Assembly: GCA_035235625.1 (NCBI GenBank)
Contig: CP141141.1
Location: 44,229,719 to 44,293,718 of the forward strand
DNA length: 64,000 nt
Direction: 5' to 3'
Source: Saururus chinensis
Taxonomy: Eukaryota; Streptophyta; Magnoliopsida; Piperales; Saururaceae
Shown here: positions 35,412 through 45,415 of the stretch, piece after piece
Layout of the letters: each line of letters starts with the position of its first letter
Position numbering within the stretch: position 1 is the first letter of the stretch
The notes under the pieces: generated by a model
Databases searched by the model: none
The model's input: only the letters and a program-made list of their open reading frames with translations
What the model was told of the DNA's origin: nothing
Program-made: the position numbers and the translations under genes

Positions 35412-38400
35412 ATGCAACGTGAAGGGCTGAAGATCAAGTTCCCGTCCGAGTCTCCCGTCGCCGGCTTCCAGTTTGTCCCCGTCGTCACCGGCGCCGGGGC
35501 CAAGGAGCTCCCTGACGACTCGCTCACTTTCGAATGGTTAGTTTCGATGCTGCTTTTTCTCTGTTCTGGTTTTCGCTCCTTCTTCTCCCGCTCTCATTTC
35601 AAAACGTTTTCTGTGGGCGGCTTCTTGCCTCTTGTTTTATGATTCGGTTGTTCTCCTTGATACTGATTTCTTGTTCCCTTTGATAGTGATTCCGTGAAGG
35701 AAGCATAGATCAAATGTTGGTAGCTAGATAGAGCATAGAGCAAATGTTGGAGTATTGTTTACTGTTGAAGTACTGAAACTGGATTGTTGGGTCCTCGTAC
35801 TGTCTTTACATTGTTCGTAACTATTCTTCGGGAAACTCACAGTTTCGATCTAGTTTCTGGAATATCGGATACATAGTTTTTCGTTCTTCCGCTTATATTC
35901 TTTCTTTGAAAGTACATTTAAGCTGGTCGTCTTCAAATTTTTTCCAATTTGTCGTACGAATATCCTGAATGTGATTTTTTTACATTGAGTTGGTTTCTTT
36001 TTTCCGAAGTCGGAGTTCGTGTCTATGTAGAAAACGGTTACAAGGTTAAGGAGCGCATGATGAATATTTGTTACCGCTAGTATTAGTTTTTTCATTTATT
36101 TTCTTTCATCTCTTTCAATTTTTTCTTGCCTTTCCCCCTCTTCAGCTTATAGCATTCTTTAAAGAATCAGTAAATGGCGCATACTTCACTGTGCATCTTG
36201 ATGCAAATTTTACAATTGATATATATCCCCTTGTTTTTTGTGTGGATCGGTGTGAATAGTAAAAAAAAACTGCTTATACTTGTTGATCATTGTAGTCAGT
36301 TTTTGATTGACGTTATGAATGTTATACCATAATTTGAAGTTTTCCAGTTGATCATGGTTTTCAGTGTCTTATACCTGTAAAAGAAACCTAATTCTGTTCA
36401 TTAGCAAAAACAATTTTGATTTTTTTTATGTGATATATTAACTCTGGAGAAAACCATGAAAACAGGTTCCGATTGGAAAAAGTTGAGAAAGGCTGTTGCT
36501 CTATACATCCTTCCAAGTCAGCTACTTTCCAGTGCACATGTTGTGTGAGACTAAATGTACCAGTTCAGTTTAGTTATCATTGCTCGTTGAAGTGTTTTTA
36601 CGAATCATGGTCTCTTCATAGAGAAAAACATGAGGAGGCTATCAAAACTAATTACGGTATTGCAAACTTGGATAAGAAGTTGAAGGATGATCTGAAGAGC
36701 ACTGATTCCTTTTGGTCTGCATTTAGACATCAGCAAAGTTTGCTTCCCAGTAGCTTTTCACCTGAAGAAGCCCAACAAGACAAAAATGAGCAGTTATGGC
36801 GTAAAATTGGTTCTTCAAAAACCTACACTCCTGAGGTTGAGGATGTTGGCTGTATATTGAGGTTGATTTGTACTCCTGTTAACTCTGACCCTGGGACCCC
36901 TTTGTACCCACCAGCAGTTGCATATACCTTTCCAGTGTTGCCTTCTTTGAAACCTCAGTTTCGTCAAATGGTTCAAATTGGCCCCATTGAGGCACAAAAT
37001 GATTCTGGTCATGAAACTTTTAGTGTACTATCCTATAACATTCTCTCTGATTTATATGCCACAGCGGATGTTCATGGGAATTGTCCACCCTGGGCCCTTG
37101 CATGGGAATACCGGAGGCAGAACTTGATTCGTGAGATTGTTGGGTACAAAGCCGATATTCTTTGCCTTCAAGAGGTGAGCTTCATGCGCAACAATTTCTT
37201 TAAGACCAATTTATCTTTTTTTTTTTGGAAAAAATAAAATTACATTACTATTAGACTTGGTCAAAATTCTCAGGTTGTATTTTATTAGATGAGCAGGTTC
37301 AGAGTGATCATTTTGAGAATTTCTTTGCTCCTGAGCTTGCTAAGCATGGATACTCAGCATTATACAAAAGAAAAACATATCCAGTAAGTGTGTACCTGCA
37401 ACTTGTATGGTGTGAAGTCCGAAAAAGGTTAAGGTCTTTTAGGGGTCTTACCTGTGAAGGTACTTCTTCATGAGTATCAGGCTTATATGTTGATTGGGTT
37501 TCATATATGCTTGCTTACTTGAACCTTGACGTAAGGTTTTAATTTTATTGTGCCCTTCAACTACCCAAGTGGTCCTCAAGCAGAAATAGTGAATTACAAG
37601 CATGGGAGTCTGTGAGAAGATAAAACTTTTTCTGTAACAAATTTGGACATAAATTATTCTAAGATTTCATGCTCTGAAATAAATATATGCCCCCATAAAT
37701 TGGAAGAATATTCTTCAACTTAAAAATTATTTTGCATTCTCATGTTTTGGTTCTTTTGCAGGTTTTCACCCGAGGAGAATATGTGAGTGACGGTTGTGCT
37801 ATTTTTTTCCTCCATGAGCGATTTAAAGTAGTTAAGAAATTTGAGGTAATTTTACAACCATTTGCTTTAAATAATGCATGTTTGTTAACAATGGGTCTGA
37901 TGTTCTCATGGATGTGACTATTCATCAGATTGAATTTGATAAAGCTCCTCAAAGATTTACTGAAATTGTGGGAAGAAAAGTAGATTTTTCTCATTATCGT
38001 CGTTTAATAAAGGTAGTAGTAGTTTTTTAACACCTTTGCCTTTTTCCTAATCTTTTGTTGGTGTTTTAAAGTTGGTGCTGATGTTCTCTGCCTGGAACCT
38101 GGTTTTATTAGGACAATATTGCACTAATTGCAGTCTTGGCAACAAAAAATAGAACGGGTTCGGATTCATCAAAGAGTCAAACTGGTTACTCCATTTGTGT
38201 GGTACTATTTTAGTTGAAAGTTTGGGTTCATATTATTAGCATTTGCACCACCCACACCCACACTCTCTCTCCCCCTTCCTGAGTAATTCAATTATGTTGG
38301 TGAGGTTTACATAGTAAAGTTGTTACAGGCCAATACACATATCCATGCAAATCAAAAGCTCTCCGATGTCAAATTACTTCAGGTATTGGCTCTATCAATC

Positions 38401-40021
38401 ATAGTCCATTAGTTGGTACTTGGTTGACCATTTTTAGAGGTTTTTTCTAATCTTGAGATATCTTGCTTGTCATCAGGTCTACATTCTTCTGAGTGAGCTG
38501 GAAAAAAGAATTAATAGTGACAATATTCCCATACTGCTATGTGCGGATTTGAACTCTCTGCCGAGAAGGTACCTTTTGCACATTATTGGTAAGATAAAGT
38601 ATTTATATCTTTGTGTTTATCCTTTACCATAATGGCTTGCATTAGCTATGTCTCGACTCCAAACAGTTGGATACCTAAATGATCACAAAATATTCTGCTG
38701 CAATTAAGATTCGTTATGTACTATTGGAAAGCACTAGTAATAAACTTCATGCTGTAGCTATTAGAATGAAACATAATGGCGAGGATCGGTTCGGATCGGC
38801 TGTGAGGTGCTCACACCCACATTGGTGTGTGTCCCAATCAGCCCCACCCGTCTGTAAGAATGGGCCAATTTTCAAGCATTTTTACGTATTCTTACAGACA
38901 GGTAGGGCTGATTGGCGATTCACACCTTGAGTGCCTCATAGCCGATACGGATTATTGGTGATGGGCCATCAACTTTCCATTTATTCAGATAGATGTGTGG
39001 ACCCTAGCTACCATCTGAGCCGAAATTTCTTATTTTAAGATAAAATAGGTCCGACATGTCAAAAGGACAAGTTCTTGACCCTTGTTTTTGTGATGAATCA
39101 CCTTCTTGATTATGCATTTGACAGGGCCCACTTTTCACGTGGAAACCTCTATCTGAGCTGTTTCTTGGAAGCAGCCTAGGCGCCTTCTAATACTAATTAT
39201 CTGGATGGTATCTGTTTCTCTGGTAGTTATTTTCTTTTATGTTCTTGTTTTAGTGCTGTTTATGATCTACTCGTGACGGGCAAAGTTGACTCAAGTCACC
39301 CGGAGGTGAAAGTTGATCCTACTGGCATATTCCAGAACTTAACTCTGTCCCATACGCTTCCTCTGGTAACTATATATTCTCAAATTAGTTTATGCCAGGT
39401 TTTATTTTTGGGCTCACCCGTGGCAGCCTCGTGGCCTGGGTTATGCAGCGCGACGTTGAAGTTTAATGCATTTGTAAGCATAAGGTTGATTAGGTGATAT
39501 TATGGTAAAATGTCACTCGTTTACACCTTCAGGTGAGCGCATATTCTACTGTGATGAGGGAAGCAAGGGGAAGTGGGCCCTCCGTTGAGGACCTGAGAAA
39601 CAGTATAGATTCTGCAACTCGTGAGCCCAAGTTCACCAACTTTACATGCAATTTTGTTGGAACTCTTGATTACATTTTCTTCACAGGTAAACTAATGACG
39701 TCGGCTTCATCATCTGTATATTACATAGCTATCATTTCTCGTCATAAAACTGATTTTAATTGCTTTTCCGCCTCTCCTTTACCTTTTCTGGATTAACGTC
39801 CGCGCAACACAGGTGATACTCTAATGCTTAAAAGCCTTCTGGAGTTGCCGAGCTTTAGAACGTATATAGATAGCCCTCTTCCGTCACCAGAGTGGTCGTC
39901 CGACCATCTTGCTCTCATGGCAAGTTTTCGAGTCTGCCAGAGAAACTGGGGTAGCCAACGAACGCCTGTTCCGACTTATCTGCAGAAATTAATAAGTTCC
40001 GCCCCAAGGTCCAATCGCTGA
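35412..40021 (+). CDS. CCR4: CCR4-type poly(A) 3'-exoribonuclease, 11 exons, 599 aa
   Basis: Catalytic subunit of the CCR4-NOT deadenylase, shortening mRNA poly(A) tails in the cytoplasm. Exons: 35,412-35,536; 36,466-37,174; 37,297-37,383; 37,762-37,845; 37,929-38,012; 38,112-38,201; 38,329-38,382; 38,477-38,568; 39,254-39,365; 39,533-39,686; 39,813-40,021. All introns are GT-AG and the frame closes. The N-terminal part has a Cys/His-rich, MYND-like block ('CSIHPSKSATFQCTCC' to 'YHCSLKCF', about 53-85), as in plant CCR4a/b, with no yeast-type LRR. The exonuclease-endonuclease-phosphatase fold follows: N233 in LSYNILSD, E278 in CLQE, H397 in ANTHIH, D435/N437 in ADLNS, D561/H562 in SSDH. All catalytic positions are present, but GDFN reads ADLN. 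Arabidopsis CCR4a is about 602 aa. The start is the first in-frame ATG; the N-terminal 40 residues are the least certain part. Confidence 0.94.
38783..38957. mobile_element. Hairpin MITE in CCR4 intron 8
   Basis: Imperfect inverted repeat of about 175 bp. The inner arms at 38,838-38,861 and 38,888-38,911 match at about 22 of 24 bases (TCAGCCCCACCCGTCTG against its inverse), and the outer arms pair ATCGGCTGTGAGGTGCTC with GAGTGCCTCATAGCCGAT. It lies wholly inside the 685-bp intron and leaves both splice sites untouched. Confidence 0.78.
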
Positions 40022-41270
40022 TTAAAGATTGGGAGGTCCTGATTTCCCCCCTCCGCTTTTTTGGGAGTTAGGGATTAATGCTTGAAATTGAAATTGAAAA
40101 AAGAACTGTTTGAGGTGGCCCGTGGCCGTGGCCTTTTATTCATAGAGAGTTTCTGTTTAGGAGAGGATAAATAGAAATACAAGTAAAACATGAACATTTC
40201 ATACGAGAGAATTGCATGCGGCTAATGTGGTGGACTGATGGTGGAGCCTTGAGAAAGAAAGGAAGTGACTGTCTCAGGCGAAGACGGTGACTGCATGTGG
40301 CCGGCCACCTCTGTGTAGACGGTCTGCACATCACGTTCCTTTGTTTCCCAGGTCTCGGGTTTGCTTACCTGCCCTTTGTTATGGTCCTAATTCCCGAACA
40401 GGCAACCGCTGTATGCCGAAATTTTGCAAAACTTATGTTGTAAGGGGGCTATTTTCAGCTTTTTGTATTTTAGGCAAGTTAATTTTTAATTTTTTGCGGA
40501 TTAGGCAGGTTAGTTTTTTTGTTGTTTTGCAATTTAACTAAGATATTTTTAGGTTTTATATAATTTAGGAAAAATATTTTTAGATTTTCACATTTCAAGT
40601 AAGTTATTTTTTACTCTTCTCTTTTTTTGTTATTTATTCCCCGCCCCCTTTCTCATTTTTATATTTTGAAAATTTCTCAAAAAATTTTCTAAACAAAATG
40701 AAACGCACACAAAATGACCCTTCACCGAAATGAATTAAAAATGAAACCTTATTACTATATGTAGGGCAAGGTTTGGCGCCCCTACCAGTTACCAAGGCAG
40801 TCTAAGAGGTAATTACAATTGCCTGCGGCAGTCTTGTTTGTTCGCACGTTTGAGCTGCCCACAGAAAGACATCCAGAAATAAATTAACGAGCATTAGGGT
40901 TCGTTACATCTTCTGCGTTTCGTGTTTGATCATTCTCACAAATTAGACATTAGTAAATGTTTTTATATGCCGATACTCTCATGGATTACGGGAACTAATG
41001 TTTCTGGCATTAGATTTTCCTGGCCTTCGACAAATAGATGTCGTTGGCATTGTTTAGACGGTAACGAGACGAGTTTGTTGGTGAGCAAATTACACGTAGT
41101 TTTCTACTTCGTTCAACCTGAGTCCAATGTAGGATATATTTTTCATAACACTCAGTTTCATCATATATGCAATTAGGCTCATGCTTAGCGGGCAGCTAGT
41201 TTCGTTTTGATATTTAATTTTAGGTTACTGTCTGGCGTGATCTTATCTTTCTAATTATGACCACTAAGAA
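40022..41270 (+). other. CCR4 3' UTR and intergenic DNA
   Basis: 3' untranslated region (extent unknown), then AT-rich spacer. An 84-codon frame at 40,922-41,176 resembles nothing I know and has no supporting context. No RNA gene seen. Confidence 0.5.
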
Positions 41271-41524
41271 ATTAGAATAACCTTAGGGCTTCACTAAAAG
41301 AGTCCACTGGGGGTAGGAGCTGCCCAGGGGGTTTACACAGGAAAATCAGAGAAGAATTTATATCTCTAATATGGGTCACACATTTTAATTTATAGAGGAA
41401 TTATAAAATATTCCTACTAGAATAAGGAAACTAATCCTAACCTAATCTCAACTTAATAACAACACCAAATAGTAATTACTTTGGGAGTGAAGGTAAATTT
41501 AAAAAACAAATTAGGGTCATAACA

Positions 41525-42330
41525 GTCTTCCATGCTCCAGATTTCTTTGTTCTCAAGGTGACCAATCAGGTATTGCTAAAAGAACTTATTTTCACGCATC
41601 TAAGTACCATCCTTTGAAGAATGATGTAACTAAGCAATAAAAACTTTAGAAATAATGCGTCCATGATAGCAAAAACGATATTGCTAAAAAATAGTATGAG
41701 GTGTCGAAAGAGTTGGATTCGAAGATATTGGTGGTGGAAGGGATGAAGGACCACCAACAAATTTTTATAAACAAGAAACATGGAACATAGGGTGAGAGCA
41801 TCAGGAGGCAATTGGAGATGATAAACAACCTTGTTAATATGCTCAAGGATAGGCAATTGAGTCGATAATGTATGTAACATACATAAATAAGATCACTGAC
41901 CTCAAATTCATGATACATGTGATGTTTATTATAAACTTGATCCATTTGATTTTATGAATATGCCAAGTTAAGACGATGTTGACGCAAAATCTCATCATGA
42001 ATTTTTAGAGTAGAGTTATAATGGAGTAATGTAGGAGGTCGATGACCATAAACAAGGTAAAAGAGAGTGTAACCTGCAACAATATAGAAAGCGGTGTTAT
42101 ATGATCACTCTGCCCAAGGAAGAAATGATAGTCATGTCTGTGGATGATCATATGAAAAATATCGTAAATATTGCTCAAGACAAAGCTTTACCACTTTATA
42201 TTGTCCATATGTCCAAGGATAATAGGCGTAACTCATGCAGAATGAAGTGCCTTGTAAGCGGAAAACTCTTACAAAAAATACAGATTAAATAACTTACCAC
42301 GATAATAAACAAACAATAGACTTAGGCATC
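41525..42330 (-). pseudogene. Ty3/gypsy integrase remnant
   Basis: Minus-strand decayed frames spell the end of a plant Ty3/gypsy pol: 'LEQYLRYFSYDHP', 'LPWAE' followed by 'SYNTAFY', 'TLFYLVYGHRPP' (about 42,020-42,180), then 'HEFEVSDLIYV' (about 41,900) and the terminal 'INKVVYHLQLPPDAL' (about 41,800). These are the usual landmarks of the integrase C-terminus (EFEVGDWVYL, and the GPF...YRLQLPP block). Stops and frameshifts are frequent. A polypurine-like GGAGCATGGAAGAC is followed on the minus strand by TGTTATGACCC (from 41,524), a plausible start of the 3' LTR, which would occupy about 41,280-41,524. Confidence 0.78.
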
Positions 42331-42415
42331 CCATGAAGATGAGTAATGTTGTGCATAAAGACCTATGCAATACTGGTCGTAGTGTAAGGATTTTGAAATA
42401 GCAACAAATGAGCAT

Positions 42416-42660
42416 TAGGGGTGCTAACGAGCTGAGCTGAGTCAAGTTTTAGGTTAGCTTGACTCAAACTCATAGTTTTGGGTATTAGCTCAAGCTTAGC
42501 TCAAACTCGATCGACCTATCAATGAACCAGCTCGAGCTTGGCTCAAGAAAGAAACCACAAACTCAACTAGTGCTCGAGCTCAAACTTAGTATACAATGAC
42601 CACATAACTTAGCTCGAATTTGGTTTGGTTATAAATTGGACTATGTCCAAGTTTGTCTCA
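42416..42660 (+). mobile_element. Truncated hAT-type MITE arm
   Basis: Starts TAGGGGTGCTAACGAGCTGAG and is rich in 'agctcgagct'-type words, like the left end of the complete element at 55,331. I cannot find the matching right end or the target duplication, so it is probably truncated. Confidence 0.55.
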
Positions 42661-42699
42661 TATCAAATCCGGCTAAGCCAATGAAAATTCAAAAAGTTT

Positions 42700-42768
42700 C
42701 CAGACCCGAGATTTGAACTTGTAACGTTGCTAAAAAAACAAACTCCTTGACCACTTTGCCTACAATAC
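42700..42768 (-). repeat. tRNA-derived SINE-like block
   Basis: On the minus strand it shows an A-box-like GGCAAAGTGGTCAAGG and, 35-40 bases on, a B-box-like AAGTTCAAATCTCGG. This is the spacing of a pol III internal promoter. It cannot fold as a full tRNA (an A-rich/T-run middle), so a SINE or a tRNA fossil is likelier. Confidence 0.5.
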
Positions 42769-43021
42769 CTTTCACATCAAGCATTCCACCAAATAAATAT
42801 AAGATTCTCACCATTTAAATATATTTTTTTATCAAATATAATTTTATCACTCCGCCATTACAGTTGTATGCTTGGCCCATGTTAATTAAAATAATATTTA
42901 TACTTCTTTATATTGATCATAAATTTTAATGCTTAACATTGAGTGCAAAAACTTAATTAATATTTCTACCTCATGTACCAATATATTCTAATTGCTTGGT
43001 AAAAAATAATATTAATAAATA

Positions 43022-43127
43022 CTCCCTCCATCTTAAATTAATAGCTCCATTTAGTTTTTTGCAATGAATTAATTTTAATTTATTTTTAAAAACTAAATAG
43101 AGCTAGTAATATATGACAAATGGAGTA
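43022..43127. mobile_element. Stowaway MITE
   Basis: About 106 bp next to TA. Left end CTCCCTCCATCTTAAATTAA, right end ...AACTAAATAGAGCTAG...AATGGAG; the arms are inverse copies through 'AGCTCCATTTAGTTTTT'. CTCCCTCC ends next to TA are typical of Stowaway (Tc1/mariner type). Confidence 0.82.
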
Positions 43128-43129
43128 TT

Positions 43130-44110
43130 TATAGATGCAATCATGTACAAAATTGCCATCATTTACTAAAAGCTCATGAATTTATAAATAGACAACTAAA
43201 GTATAAATAATATAATTTACTTATTTATTAGGTTTCTAATCTAATATTTTCATTTGTTGCTATGCTATGTCTTGTGTTTGCATATTTAACTATATATGCA
43301 TCTTTTAGTAGTCTTCTATAAATATGTCACTATTATTAGCACATATGTACTTCTTCTATATATTATTAAAATATTCATATATTTGTATTATTTGTATTTT
43401 TAGTAGTTTTGTATGAACATGTTGTTATTATTAGTTCATATATACTATATATATGTAGCACCACAACTTTTTCTCCATACTTTAACCTTATTTTGGTTGT
43501 ATGAAATATATTTACTATTTGATAACCTAAATTTTCTAAATCTTTGTATTCACTTCTTACTTCAAGTGCCATCTTATGACCACCAAAAAGAAAAAATGGG
43601 CCTTTGTAGTTAACTATACTTGTGTATATGATATATCATATATGAATGTATGCCATATATTTCTATTATACATAAATATAAAATTTAGTAAATATCACAT
43701 ATATAATAAATTTATATTAAGTCTCTATTGTGCATGATGACCAGTCTCCTAGAAGACTTCCCCATACACTACTTTATTGCTTTTACTTAGTTGCATTAAA
43801 CTATTTATTATTTTAATAGCTTAGTATTTGCTTTGGTTTGGTATTTGGATGTAAAACTGTATTGGTTTAGTTAGTGACCCGGGTTAGCCGAACCACTAAT
43901 TGGCTTGTTCACCTAGGGAACCGGACTAGCTTGGTTTGAGTTGGGCATGACTCCCTAGGGGACTGGTCATTCCCTATATGGGGCAATCCTCTTCTTATTT
44001 TATAGTTATGCTATTGAAATTGTCTAGGCTTATTCTCTTTCTTCCTTGCTTCTCCCCTTTCATTGTGTGAATACTCATTGATACCGATTGTGCCTTCACC
44101 AGACACATCA
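43130..44110 (+). repeat. AT-rich spacer and probable 5' LTR of the gag-protease element
   Basis: No gene. The last few hundred bases should be the 5' LTR, because a primer-binding site begins at 44,112. A TG-start candidate is near 43,729 (TGTGCATGATGACC), but its partner LTR is not identified, so the left limit is open. Confidence 0.45.
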
Positions 44111-44111
44111 T

Positions 44112-44123
44112 TGGTATCAGAGC
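44112..44123 (+). other. Primer-binding site (initiator tRNA-Met)
   Basis: TGGTATCAGAGC is complementary to the 3' end of plant initiator tRNA-Met and is the usual priming site of plant LTR retrotransposons. It lies 29 bases before the ATG (44,141) of a gag-like frame. Confidence 0.85.
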
Positions 44124-45124
44124 ATTTACGATTCTCGGCCATGGCTGGAGGCAAGCAAGCTGCTGCTGTCCCCAAGGTTACTCCGGAGAAGGAGGTTCAT
44201 GCCTCAGCAACTGCGGACAGCCCAAAAGCAGATCTTGCGACATCTAGCAAACTCAAGTTCAACAAAATCATGGCAGAATTGAAAGTCATAACGGCGTATT
44301 TGGCGAGTGCGGCAAAGGGCAAGGCGACGGTGTGCACAGTGCCCATTCTACCAGGGCCCCTCCTGCGGTCCTTGAGAGGGGCGGTTTGTCACAACCCCCT
44401 GAGCCGACTTTCCCTGGCCCCCCATTGCCAGCAGACATTGACATGAGAGCCTTTCCTGGTTCGGTGCTATCACGCCCCGGCGATGCCCGACCCGAGCTGA
44501 ACCCGGTCCAGGGGCCGGTCAAGCGTGCGGGGGCAACGAAGGGAAATTGAGAAATGATCTAGCAGAAGACTTAAACCTAACCACGGGCTATTAACAGAAT
44601 TACGGAGTACGCACAATCCTTTGAGCAAGAGTAAATAAGAAGGAAAGAAAGAGTGTTGCTTATCACAAAGCAAACAACTAATCTCAAAACCCACATGCTT
44701 AGTTAACTAAAGCCCACATTGGCTCAAATAAGTCTTAAGCAAACACAACTGTAAAATGTGACATAAATCCAAAACAAAGAACCCTACACAAAGGTTCTAA
44801 ACATAAAACATAAAATCAAAGGAACTAAGTCACACAACGATCTCCACGATCACATCCAAGTCATCTCCGACCTTTCCTCAAAGAGGAGATCCTGTCCGTC
44901 TGCGTGTTGTACCACGTAGCCCCAAAGCAAAACACAAGAAAGAGGGGTGAGTTTAACAAACTTAGCAATGGTTTTTAATATCACTACCAACATCGAAAAT
45001 ACGATAGCATAGCAATATAATCATTCAGATCAAAGATTTATATGGTGGATCGTTTTTTGATCATGCATACACATCACCTAAAACTGCATCATAGTGCATA
45101 ATCCACATTAATTTCATTCTCATC

Positions 45125-45415
45125 ATAACATCCTGCATGAGATGTATCTTTAATATACATATTCCATCATGTATCACATCATAATCAACCTGCATGAATG
45201 TATCTCTAACATACATATTCCATCATGCATCATATCAAAATCAACCCGCATTGATGTATCTCTAACATACATATTCCCACATGCATCATATCATAACAAC
45301 CTGCATGAATGTATCTCTAACATACATATTCCATCATGCATCATATATCAAAATCAACCTACATGGATGTATCTCTAACATACATATTCTCACATGCATC
45401 ATATCATAACATCCT
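45125..45415 (+). repeat. Minisatellite inside G
   Basis: Five or so units of about 54-59 bp with 'gcatgaatgtatctctaac' and 'atacatattccatcatgc', equivalent to the arrays in H1 and H2 but more diverged between units. Confidence 0.88.

Noticed and set aside
40922..41176. An 84-codon plus-strand frame as a small gene
   Set aside because: No recognisable motif, no splice or promoter context, AT-rich spacer; cannot be supported.
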